Source of the DNA: an uncultured Pelagibacteraceae bacterium
Lineage (GTDB): Bacteria; Pseudomonadota; Alphaproteobacteria; Pelagibacterales; AG-422-B15
Length of the DNA: 11,081 nucleotides
Assembly (NCBI GenBank): GCA_902527075.1
Contig: CABZNM010000017.1
Location: forward strand, 1 to 11,081
Direction of reading: 5' to 3'
The notes beneath the pieces were generated by a model, which saw only the letters and a list, made by a program, of their open reading frames with translations, did not search any database and was not told where the DNA came from. Shown here piece by piece: positions 1 to 7,004 of this stretch (within the stretch, counting starts at the first letter, position 1; each line of letters opens with the position of its first letter). The position numbers and the translations under genes are program-made.

Positions 1-1
1 G

Positions 2-739
2 CCTGATGCAATAATTAATAAATTGGAAATTAGTGAAGATTATGAAACACTAAAAATCAATTCTGAGCGAACTGAAATCAGACTTGATAAATTAAAACAA
101 CAACGTGAAACTATGGGTGCAGTCAATTTAAGAGCCGACTTAGAAACAAAGGAAATGGATCAAGAGTTAAGTGAAATGAAGTCCGAAAAAGATGATTTAG
201 AAACTGCCATAAAAAAAATGAGGGTATCTATTGAAGACCTCAACAAACAAGGAAGGTCTAGACTTCTAAATGCTTTTGAAAAAGTAAATACACATTTCAA
301 AGATGTTTTTGTAAAGTTGTTTAATGGAGGTAAGGCTCATTTAGAATTAATAGATGCTGAAGATCCATTAGAAGCAGGTTTAGAAATGATGGTTAGTCCC
401 CCTGGTAAAAAATTGCAATCCATGTCACTCTTGTCGGGTGGAGAGCAAGCACTTACAGCATTATCATTAATCTTTGCTGTATTTTTGACTAATCCATCAC
501 CTATTTGTGTACTTGATGAGGTCGATGCCCCCTTGGATGATGCAAACGTAGAAAGGTTCTGTAACTTACTCGATAGTATAACTGAAAAGACCCAAACTAA
601 GTTCCTAATTATAACTCACCACGCGCTTACTATGTCAAGAATGGACAGGTTATTTGGTGTCACGATGGCTGAGCGAGGAGTTAGTCAAATTGTTTCTGTT
701 GATCTTAAAAAGGCTGAGGAGATTGGTGCTGTAGCTTAA
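2..739 (+). CDS. smc: SMC chromosome partition protein, C-terminal part (5' end outside window)
   Basis: This is the C-terminal end of the SMC ATPase, the core of the condensin-like complex (with ScpA and ScpB) that compacts and segregates the chromosome in the cytoplasm. The reading frame is open to the left edge, so the true start and the N-terminal head, first coiled coil and hinge lie upstream. The first ~90 residues are charged, heptad-like coiled coil containing the SMC-typical segment around GAVNLRAD. The C-terminal ATPase head follows: the ABC signature LSGGEQ (bases 431-448), Walker B with catalytic Glu in ICVLDEVD (about 503-526), the D-loop PLDDANV, and the H-loop ITHH followed by the usual [14 protein letters not shown] ending. 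The TTG at 23 is only an internal codon and not a start. The stop lies 3 bases before atpI, so transcription may run into the ATP synthase genes. Identification is very secure. Confidence 0.96.
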   Translation, partial: PDAIINKLEISEDYETLKINSERTEIRLDKLKQQRETMGAVNLRADLETKEMDQELSEMKSEKDDLETAIKKMRVSIEDLNKQGRSRLLNAFEKVNTHFKDVFVKLFNGGKAHLELIDAEDPLEAGLEMMVSPPGKKLQSMSLLSGGEQALTALSLIFAVFLTNPSPICVLDEVDAPLDDANVERFCNLLDSITEKTQTKFLIITHHALTMSRMDRLFGVTMAERGVSQIVSVDLKKAEEIGAVA

Positions 740-742
740 AGC

Positions 743-1027
743 ATGTCAGATACTAATCACAACTCACCCACAAATTTAAAAGAAAAAATAGACCAAGCAA
801 AAAGTAAGTATATTTCAAAAAAAAAAAATGAACCAAAATCTTTCGGCAAGGTAATGAAAGTTGTGGTAGAAATTGTCGCAGCAATGGCAGTTGGATTAGG
901 TATTGGAATATTGATAGATAATTACTTTGAAACGCGCCCAATTTTCATTATAGTCTTCTTTTTACTCGGTAGCGCAGCAGGCATTCTTAACGTTTTTAGG
1001 GTTGCAAAAAGCCTCCAAAAAAACTAA
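743..1027 (+). CDS. atpI: AtpI/AtpZ-type F0F1 ATP synthase assembly protein
   Basis: This is a 94-residue inner-membrane protein of the ATP synthase protein I family, a small accessory factor encoded first in most bacterial F0 operons and thought to help assembly of the c ring. A hydrophilic, Lys-rich N terminus (about residues 1-36) precedes two hydrophobic segments (about 37-58 and 65-86). The first is Gly-rich (AVGLGIGILIDNYF) and the two are joined by a short loop around ETRP, the usual hairpin of the family. The ATG lies 3 bases after the smc stop with no clear ribosome-binding site, which suggests translational coupling or leaderless-like initiation. It sits 12 bases before atpB. A minus-strand reading frame within it is a shadow. 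Assignment rests on topology, the Gly-rich helix and position. Confidence 0.88.
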   Translation: MSDTNHNSPTNLKEKIDQAKSKYISKKKNEPKSFGKVMKVVVEIVAAMAVGLGIGILIDNYFETRPIFIIVFFLLGSAAGILNVFRVAKSLQKN

Positions 1028-1039
1028 AAAATAAGAGCA

Positions 1040-1780
1040 ATGGCAGCTGATAATCCCATAGATCCAATACATCAATTTGAAATTTCAAAAATAGCTCCTA
1101 TTCAAATTGGAGGAATAGATATATCTTTCACCAACTCATCATTATTTATGGTATTTGCAATTAGTGCGGTACTCTTGCTTTTTACTCTTGGCCTCTCAAA
1201 AAAATCAATAATTCCTAACAGAATGCAAATGCTATCTGAAATGTCATATAATTTTATTGCTAATATGCTTAGAGACCAGGTTGGTGATCAGGGAAGAGCT
1301 TACTTTCCATTTATTTTCTCATTATTCTTATTTATTTTCTTTTGTAATTTTATTGGCTTGATCCCATATACATTCACTGTAACAAGTCATCTCATTGTAA
1401 CTTTTGCTTTTGCTGCACTAATTTTTTTGGCTGTAACAATTATAGGATTCGTTAAAAATGGCCTGGGATATCTCAGAATATTCTATCCATCAGGCATACC
1501 AGTTTACTTAGCCCCACTTATTGTACCAATCGAAATTATTTCTTATTTATCAAAACCTATTAGTTTATCTGTCAGACTGTGCGCTAATATGTTGGCTGGT
1601 CATAGTATATTAAAAATATTTGCTGGATTTACAGTCATGCTAGGTTTTCTTGGATTTGCTCCGTTAGTATTTCTTGTAGTTCTATATGCTCTAGAAACTC
1701 TAATAGCGGCACTTCAAGCATATATATTTACAATTTTAACTTGCATTTATTTAAATGATGCCCTTCATCCGGATCATTAA
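1040..1780 (+). CDS. atpB: F0F1 ATP synthase subunit a
   Basis: Subunit a forms the two proton half-channels next to the rotating c ring in the inner membrane. The 246-residue length is normal for alphaproteobacteria. The essential arginine is R179 in the motif SLSVRLCANMLAGH, and the final helix carries E219 and Q226 in ALETLIAALQAYIFTILT, the pattern of the proton-translocating subunit. The N terminus contains the family-typical DPIHQFEI, and several hydrophobic segments (about 32-52, 90-110, 116-138, 153-172, 190-215, 215-240) match the expected polytopic topology. The C terminus ends in LNDALHPDH, a common ending in this group. The ATG has only a weak AAGAG-like sequence a few bases upstream. 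It lies between atpI and atpE in the standard F0 order. Confidence 0.97.
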   Translation: MAADNPIDPIHQFEISKIAPIQIGGIDISFTNSSLFMVFAISAVLLLFTLGLSKKSIIPNRMQMLSEMSYNFIANMLRDQVGDQGRAYFPFIFSLFLFIFFCNFIGLIPYTFTVTSHLIVTFAFAALIFLAVTIIGFVKNGLGYLRIFYPSGIPVYLAPLIVPIEIISYLSKPISLSVRLCANMLAGHSILKIFAGFTVMLGFLGFAPLVFLVVLYALETLIAALQAYIFTILTCIYLNDALHPDH

Positions 1781-1785
1781 ATTAA

Positions 1786-2034
<249 letters not shown>

Positions 2035-2044
2035 GATTTCACAG

Positions 2045-2593
2045 ATGAAACTGTTATCTAAGACTCTTGGAATCACGTTTATTCCATCCATAGTCTTTGC
2101 AGAAGGCCAGAAATCAGCTGGTCTTCCGCAGATGGACATATCTACATTTCCATCACAGTTATTTTGGTTGGTAGTTACATTCTTAATATTATACGTATTC
2201 ATGTCAAAATATGTCATTCCATCTTTAAGAACTACAATTGAAGAGAGAAAAGACAAAATCTTAGGTGACATTAATGAAGCTGAGACAGTAAATAATCAAG
2301 CTAGCTTGTCTTTGAAAGAGTACGATGATAAATTAAATGCTGCTAGCAACAGATCTTCTGAAATTATTACTAGTTCAAAGGAAGAAATCTCAAAATATAC
2401 TTCTGATTTAAAAAGTAAAAGTGATGATAAAATCAATAAGATGATTGAGGAGTCAATGACTAGAATAAAATTACAGCAAAAAGATTCTGAAAATCAGGTT
2501 AAGGAAGCGACTTTAGAGGCTGTCAAATCAATAGTTTCAAAATACATTGAGAATGTTCCCTCTGATGATGAAATTTCAAAAAAGTTAAACTAA
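2045..2593 (+). CDS. atpF': F0F1 ATP synthase subunit b' (second b-type stator subunit)
   Basis: This is one half of the heterodimeric b/b' peripheral stalk found in Alphaproteobacteria and phototrophs; it anchors F1 to the membrane. I start it at the ATG at 2045, giving 182 residues. The frame can be extended to a TTG at 2027, but that overlaps atpE and lies inside its last codons. A hydrophobic leader-like segment (residues 1-19, ending VFA-E) is followed by a short linker with LPQMDISTFPSQLFWL and the true membrane anchor (about 38-56). This layout matches b' proteins of other alphaproteobacteria, whose precursors also carry an N-terminal leader. Residues ~62-170 form a charged coiled coil. 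It starts 10 bases after atpE with no obvious ribosome-binding site. Order relative to atpF is the usual b' then b. Confidence 0.9.
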   Translation: MKLLSKTLGITFIPSIVFAEGQKSAGLPQMDISTFPSQLFWLVVTFLILYVFMSKYVIPSLRTTIEERKDKILGDINEAETVNNQASLSLKEYDDKLNAASNRSSEIITSSKEEISKYTSDLKSKSDDKINKMIEESMTRIKLQQKDSENQVKEATLEAVKSIVSKYIENVPSDDEISKKLN

Positions 2594-2616
2594 ATGAAAG
2601 TTAAATTTTAAATACG

Positions 2617-3105
2617 ATGTCATTTTTCTCAGATCCATCTTCTTGGGTATTAGTTGCTTTTATACTATTTGTAATTATTGCTTTAATTATAAAAGCTCCT
2701 GCAATAATCGCTAATCTTTTAGATGGTGAGATAAAAAAAATTAAAGATGAGTTGGATAATGCGAGAAAACTTAAAGAAGAAGCAAATAGCTTACTCGCTC
2801 AACATGAGAGAAAGATTCAAAACGCTGATGAAGAAGCAGAAAAGATTATATCCCAAGCTAAAGAAATAGCAGCTAATCAAGAGGCTCAATCAAAAATCAA
2901 GGCTGAAGAATATGTTAAAAGAGCCGAACAACAAGCAATTGAAAAAATCGAAAGAGCCGAGAAGCTTGCTATTGCAAAAATCAATGACCATATTGTTTCT
3001 AATTCAATCAAGCTATCGGAAAAAATAATAAGTGAGAATATTGACGAAAATAGTTCTAAAAAGCTTATTCAACAGTCTATTCAACAAATCAGTAAGCTAA
3101 AATAA
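2617..3105 (+). CDS. atpF: F0F1 ATP synthase subunit b
   Basis: This is the second b-type subunit of the peripheral stalk, 162 residues long. A single N-terminal membrane helix (about residues 9-30) is followed by IKAPAIIANLLDGEIKKIK, which matches the family pattern in which the region just past the membrane reads like KAPG...LDxR..KIK. The rest is a long Glu/Lys/Ala-rich coiled coil running to the C terminus (about 36-160). There is no N-terminal leader, which separates it from the upstream b' subunit. The ATG at 2617 is the only plausible start, since an in-frame stop lies just upstream at 2602. No Shine-Dalgarno sequence is visible. It is the last F0 gene of the cluster; the F1 genes are not in this window. 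Confidence 0.93.
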   Translation: MSFFSDPSSWVLVAFILFVIIALIIKAPAIIANLLDGEIKKIKDELDNARKLKEEANSLLAQHERKIQNADEEAEKIISQAKEIAANQEAQSKIKAEEYVKRAEQQAIEKIERAEKLAIAKINDHIVSNSIKLSEKIISENIDENSSKKLIQQSIQQISKLK

Positions 3106-3133
3106 AAGATTACCGTTTCAAAGTATCTTTTTT
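3104..3133 (+). terminator. Possible weak rho-independent terminator after atpF
   Basis: The arms at 3104-3113 and 3123-3131 can pair over 9 base pairs with one bulged T (3110), closing a 9-base loop, and two further Ts (3132-3133) extend the run of six Ts. The stem is very AT-rich, with only two G-C pairs, so it would be weak. It lies in the largest gap of the window (44 bases) between atpF and thrB, the expected place for a transcription boundary. Confidence 0.35.
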
Positions 3134-3149
3134 AAATTATAAACAGAGT

Positions 3150-4112
3150 ATGGCTGTTTATACTCAAATATCAGAAAAAGATTTTACTGAGTTCTTGGGG
3201 AATTATAATTTTGATGAAGGTGCAACTTTTTCGGGCATAAAGGGTGGTACTTCCAATTCAAATTATTTAGTAAAAATTAAAAACGATAAATATATCCTTA
3301 CAATTTTTGAAGAAAGAACTAATCAGGAAAATCTCTCATATTTTTTTGAACTTATGAATCATTTGAACAAGAATGAAATAAAATGCCCTCAAGTGCTTAA
3401 AGATAACAATCGAAATTATGTTAATTCTTTGAAAGGAAAAAATGCTGTAATTACAAGTTTTCTTAATGGACACTCTATTGAGCATATTGATCCTGACCAT
3501 TGTTCATCTCTTGGAATAGTAGTAGCCAAAATGCACAATGCATCGAGCTTATTAAATATTACCAGAGAAAATGAATTAGGATTTAAAAAGCTACCAAATG
3601 TAATTGATCAAGTATTAAAACTATCTAGTAAAGTTGACTCTGATTTAATTAAAATTATTGAAACGGAATATTCTTTTTTAGAGAAAAATATGCCTGACTC
3701 TTTACCAAATGGCATAATTCATGCAGATTTATTTCCTGATAATATTTTTTTTGAAGGTAAAGAACTCTCTGGTATTATTGATTTCTATTTTTCTTGCAAT
3801 GATTTTTATGCTTACGAAATAGCAATCTGTGTTAATGCTTGGTGCTTTGAACCAAGTAATAATGAATTTAACCCAACAAAAGCTAGGTTGCTTTTAAAAA
3901 GTTATAACAATGTTAGAGAATTTTCCATTGAAGAGATCGAGGCGCTACCTATGCTTACAAGAGCTTCTGCTTTAAGATATTTATTGACCAGGTTAATAGA
4001 TTATTTTTCTCACGATGATAACGATCTTATATTAAAAAAAGATCCAGCAGAATATCTTACAAAACTTAAATTTCATCAAACTGTAAAAAGACCAAGTGAA
4101 TATGGCCTCTGA
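3150..4112 (+). CDS. thrB: Homoserine kinase, ThrB type II (APH-fold)
   Basis: This cytoplasmic enzyme phosphorylates L-homoserine with ATP to O-phosphohomoserine, the substrate of ThrC. It is 320 residues long and belongs to the aminoglycoside-phosphotransferase-like ThrB family, not the GHMP kinases. The start MAVYTQISEKDFTEFL is characteristic of this family. The nucleotide-binding N lobe has GIKGGTSNSNYLV (29-41) and YILTIFEERT (48-57). The catalytic loop is IIHADLFPDN with D193, and the metal-binding Asp is D211 in IIDFYFS. The C-terminal helical part includes LTRASALRYLLTRLIDY. The ATG at 3150 fits the family N terminus. It overlaps rnhA by 11 bases, and thrB-rnhA-peroxiredoxin is a recurrent alphaproteobacterial neighbourhood. 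The next enzyme, thrC, is on the other strand about 1.5 kb away. Confidence 0.95.
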   Translation: MAVYTQISEKDFTEFLGNYNFDEGATFSGIKGGTSNSNYLVKIKNDKYILTIFEERTNQENLSYFFELMNHLNKNEIKCPQVLKDNNRNYVNSLKGKNAVITSFLNGHSIEHIDPDHCSSLGIVVAKMHNASSLLNITRENELGFKKLPNVIDQVLKLSSKVDSDLIKIIETEYSFLEKNMPDSLPNGIIHADLFPDNIFFEGKELSGIIDFYFSCNDFYAYEIAICVNAWCFEPSNNEFNPTKARLLLKSYNNVREFSIEEIEALPMLTRASALRYLLTRLIDYFSHDDNDLILKKDPAEYLTKLKFHQTVKRPSEYGL

Positions 4113-4548
4113 AAAATATTTCAATGTCTATACTGATGGTGCTTGCTCTGGTAATCCAGGAAAAGGAGGTTGGGGCGTTTATATTGAAAACCATAACTCA
4201 AGTTTTCAACTCAATGGTGGTGATATAAATACAACTAATAATAGAATGGAACTTCAAGCAGTCATAGAAGCACTAAAATACTTTAAAGATAAAACTAACT
4301 TAAAAATATATACCGACTCAAAATATGTAATGAATGGAATTGAAGATTGGATCAAGAATTGGAAAATTAATAATTGGAAAACAGCAAACAAAAAAGCGGT
4401 GAAAAACAAAGATTTGTGGTTACTTTTGGACGAATTATCGACTAAACACAATATAGAATGGAATTGGGTCAAAGGTCATTCAGGTCATCAAGGTAATGAG
4501 ATGGCTGATCATCTAGCTACTACTGCAATAAAAAAATTACGAGTCTAG
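4102..4548 (+). CDS. rnhA: Ribonuclease HI
   Basis: RNase HI cleaves the RNA strand of RNA-DNA hybrids, removing R-loops and primer remnants in the cytoplasm. With the ATG at 4102 it has 148 residues, close to the usual ~150. The four catalytic carboxylates are visible: D12 in VYTDGACSGNPG, E50 in NNRMELQAV, D72 in IYTDSKYV and D136 in GNEMADHLA; the loop histidine is H126 in VKGHSGHQGN. The Trp-rich basic handle (about 82-103, EDWIKNWKINNWKTANKKAV) needed for hybrid binding is present. A GTG six bases earlier at 4096 is an alternative start that would add two residues. The start overlaps thrB by 11 bases, and the stop lies inside the 3' end of the opposing peroxiredoxin gene. Confidence 0.97.
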   Translation: MASEKYFNVYTDGACSGNPGKGGWGVYIENHNSSFQLNGGDINTTNNRMELQAVIEALKYFKDKTNLKIYTDSKYVMNGIEDWIKNWKINNWKTANKKAVKNKDLWLLLDELSTKHNIEWNWVKGHSGHQGNEMADHLATTAIKKLRV

Positions 4549-5028
4549 AACTTTGATAATGTTTTCTGCTCCACTGATATGGGCCTGACTAGCGTCTTCT
4601 TCGAGGAAAAAATGAGTTATTATTCCTTGATCAACAATCATTGAACATCTCTGAGTTTTTATTGAAGTTCCAAATGTATCAGGGTAATCAGTTCCAATAG
4701 CCTTTGCAAATTCTGCTTTGCCATCAGATAAGAATAGTATTTTATTTGAGCCTCCTGTCATTTCTTCCCAAGCATTAATTGTAAATATATCATTTGTGGC
4801 AAAGCAAATTATTTCGTCAATATTTTTTGCTTTTATTGTCTTATAATTATCAATATAGCCAGGTAAATGGTCTTTAGAACAAACAGGCAAAAATGCACCT
4901 GGAACTCCAAAGACAATAACTTTTTTATTCTCACAAATATTTGCAATAGAAGTTGGTGTTGGTCCATTTTCTGCAGACATTTGTATCATGGTGATATTAG
5001 GTAATTTGTTACCAATTAATGAATTCAT
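4537..5028 (-). CDS. Type II / Prx5-like peroxiredoxin with altered active-site motif
   Basis: This 163-residue thioredoxin-fold peroxidase reduces hydrogen peroxide and alkyl hydroperoxides in the cytoplasm, using glutaredoxin, thioredoxin or glutathione as donor in related enzymes. Family marks are GVPGAFLPVCSKDHLPGY (41-58) with the peroxidatic cysteine C50, ATNDIFTINAW, KILFLSDGKAEFAKAIG and TQRCSMIVDQG with the active-site arginine R127. C75 could act as a resolving cysteine. The odd point is residue 47: the family motif is Pxxx(T/S)xxC, and here Leu stands where the Thr or Ser that contacts the peroxide is expected. Fold assignment is secure; peroxidase activity is therefore less certain. 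It ends in a 12-base convergent overlap with rnhA and lies 9 bases after the acetyltransferase gene, probably as the last gene of the minus-strand run. Confidence 0.92.
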   Translation of the reverse strand: MNSLIGNKLPNITMIQMSAENGPTPTSIANICENKKVIVFGVPGAFLPVCSKDHLPGYIDNYKTIKAKNIDEIICFATNDIFTINAWEEMTGGSNKILFLSDGKAEFAKAIGTDYPDTFGTSIKTQRCSMIVDQGIITHFFLEEDASQAHISGAENIIKVLDS

Positions 5029-5037
5029 AATTTTATA

Positions 5038-5622
5038 CTAAATACTTTCATGCTTGATACAAGATAAAAGAATATGATCTTCCCATGCTCCATTTATCTT
5101 GAGATATTTTTTTGCATGACCTTCTATTTCAAATTCACTTTTCAATAATGTTCTAAGTGATCTCATATTACGTGGTAAACATGCTGCTTCTATCCTGTGT
5201 AATTTTAAATCATTAAATATAAAGTCCTTTAAAATACTAATTGACTCTCTCATGTATCCCAATCCCATCTTATTTTCTGAAATCCAATAACCAATTGAGC
5301 ATGATTGAACCACACCTCTTTGTATGTTGTTTATATTAATTTCACCAATTAGTTTGTTTTTATCATTCAGAAAAATTAAAAATGAATATGCCTTATCTCT
5401 GTTTGATAATTTAGCAAAGAACTTCACTCTTTTCACAAAATAGCCTCTCTCAAGCTCGTAAGGTGACCACGCAGGTTCCCATGGCTTTAGATATTCCATG
5501 TTAAATTTTCGCAATTCTGACCATTCTCTCCAATCTCTAAACTCTGGTGCTCTAAGAAAGACTTTATTTCCATGTAGGACCATGCTTTCTTTTTTGGGTT
5601 GGAAAGGGTGCAGAATTGTCAT
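5038..5622 (-). CDS. GNAT N-acetyltransferase, RimJ/RimL-like
   Basis: This 194-residue protein of the GNAT fold is related to the enzymes that acetylate N-terminal amino groups of ribosomal proteins using acetyl-CoA. It resembles the RimJ-like proteins encoded next to thrC in many alphaproteobacteria: NKVFLRAPEFRDWREW, LKPWEPAWS, YSFLIF, GVVQSCSIGYWI, LHRIEAACLPRN and KKYLKINGAWEDHILLS. The acetyl-CoA loop is NKMGLGYM (117-124), with Asn in place of the usual Gln/Arg at the first position of Q/RxxGxG/A. The ATG abuts the thrC stop directly (TAAATG), which implies translational coupling. An internal ATG at residue 14 is an alternative start, just before the first conserved strand. The substrate cannot be told from sequence. 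Confidence 0.87.
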   Translation of the reverse strand: MTILHPFQPKKESMVLHGNKVFLRAPEFRDWREWSELRKFNMEYLKPWEPAWSPYELERGYFVKRVKFFAKLSNRDKAYSFLIFLNDKNKLIGEININNIQRGVVQSCSIGYWISENKMGLGYMRESISILKDFIFNDLKLHRIEAACLPRNMRSLRTLLKSEFEIEGHAKKYLKINGAWEDHILLSCIKHESI

Positions 5623-7002
5623 TTAAATTTTACTCTCTATTAGCTCTTTGATTTTTGACTCATCATTTCCAAGTGATAAAAAACTTTCTTTTAACATATA
5701 TAAACTTCTGTAATTACTTAATAAATCAAGCTGACTGCCTACGTAACTCTCTACTGCTTCTGAAAATTTGACTGGATGTGCAGTGCTTAAAATAAAATTT
5801 AAGTCGCCATCATCATTACATTTTTTAGATGCCGCTAACCCAATAGCCGTATGAGGGTCGATTAAATAATCACAATTTAAATAAATTTCTTTTATTAATT
5901 CACCTGCTTCTTTTTGATTAACTCTTTGAGAGTCAAAAGATAATTGCATTTTTTTCAATACGTTTTGATCAACTTGAAAAGTGCCATTTTGAATAAAATC
6001 AGACATCTTATTCTTTGTGATGGAAGAAGATGAATCGTATAGATCAAAAAGTAATCTTTCAAAATTACTCGCTATTTGAATATCCATACTTGGACTTGTA
6101 GTGCGTTGAACTTCTTTCTTTTCATATCGCCCATCCTGCATGAATCTATATAAAATATCATTTTCATTTGTTGCAATGATTAATTTATTTACAGGAAGAC
6201 CCAATTTTTTTGCAACATAACCAGCATAAATATCACCAAAGTTACCTGTTGGTACTGAAAAATTAACCTCAGACTTGTAGTCATGAACATTATTTAAATA
6301 TGAATAAAAATAGTAAACTGACTGAATCGCTATTCGTGCCCAATTTATCGAATTAACTGCAGCAACTGAATTAGATTTACAAAAGTTTTGGTCCCCAAGT
6401 ATTGATTTTACAATATTCTGACAATCATCAAATGTGCCATCAATCTCGCATAGAGTTATATTTTCTTTTCCAACTGTAGACATTTGTTTTCTCTGAAATT
6501 CTGAGATACGATTTTTTGGAAATAAACAAAATATATTTACATGTTTACTTTTGCTCACTGCATTTATTGCTGCAGATCCAGTATCACCAGAAGTTGCGAC
6601 TAAAAGATTTACTTTTCTATTTTCATCTCCAAGAAAGTGGTCAAACAGAGGTATCAATAACTGCATTGCAAAATCTTTAAATGCCAAAGTGGGTCCATTA
6701 AATAGTTCAACTATAATTGAGTGATTTAATTTTTGATAAGTTACATATTCTTGAGATGTAAATGCATGGCTGTACGATTTTTCAACAATTGAACTTAAAT
6801 CACTCTTACTAATATCGTTTCCTACAAAGAGTGATAATATTTCAAATGTTAACTCATTATAATTAACATTTTTACCATGCTTCATAAAATCAAATTTGGG
6901 CCATTCTACTGGTATAAAAAGACCACCATCTTTCGCTAAACCTCTAAAAAGTATGTCTTTAAAGGAGTACTGGTCTATTCCTCTGGTACTTTGGTACTTC
7001 AT
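5623..7002 (-). CDS. thrC: Threonine synthase
   Basis: This PLP enzyme converts O-phosphohomoserine to L-threonine, completing the pathway served by ThrB. It is 459 residues, the size of the long bacterial/fungal class. MKYQSTRG at the N terminus is the classic family start. The PLP-binding lysine is K109 in FNGPTLAFKDFAMQ, and the cofactor phosphate loop and neighbouring motifs include VATSGDTGSAA (135-145) and VPTGNFGDIYAGYVAKKLG. Substrate-region motifs AVNSINWARI, DPHTAIG and STAHPVKFSEAV are intact. It starts 2 bases after surf1 and its stop touches the acetyltransferase start, so it appears to be translated within the cytochrome oxidase run. In many alphaproteobacteria an M16 peptidase gene follows thrC; it is absent here. 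Confidence 0.97.
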   Translation of the reverse strand: MKYQSTRGIDQYSFKDILFRGLAKDGGLFIPVEWPKFDFMKHGKNVNYNELTFEILSLFVGNDISKSDLSSIVEKSYSHAFTSQEYVTYQKLNHSIIVELFNGPTLAFKDFAMQLLIPLFDHFLGDENRKVNLLVATSGDTGSAAINAVSKSKHVNIFCLFPKNRISEFQRKQMSTVGKENITLCEIDGTFDDCQNIVKSILGDQNFCKSNSVAAVNSINWARIAIQSVYYFYSYLNNVHDYKSEVNFSVPTGNFGDIYAGYVAKKLGLPVNKLIIATNENDILYRFMQDGRYEKKEVQRTTSPSMDIQIASNFERLLFDLYDSSSSITKNKMSDFIQNGTFQVDQNVLKKMQLSFDSQRVNQKEAGELIKEIYLNCDYLIDPHTAIGLAASKKCNDDGDLNFILSTAHPVKFSEAVESYVGSQLDLLSNYRSLYMLKESFLSLGNDESKIKELIESKI

Positions 7003-7004
7003 GG

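Noticed and set aside
822..831. Run of A residues in atpI as a possible slippage site
   Set aside because: The run encodes part of the Lys-rich N terminus in frame, and the downstream protein is intact and normal, so there is no sign of programmed frameshifting.
2594..2611. Five-codon mini-ORF (MKVKF) between atpF' and atpF
   Set aside because: It starts right after the atpF' stop, but a frame this short arises easily by chance in AT-rich sequence and nothing else supports a leader peptide.
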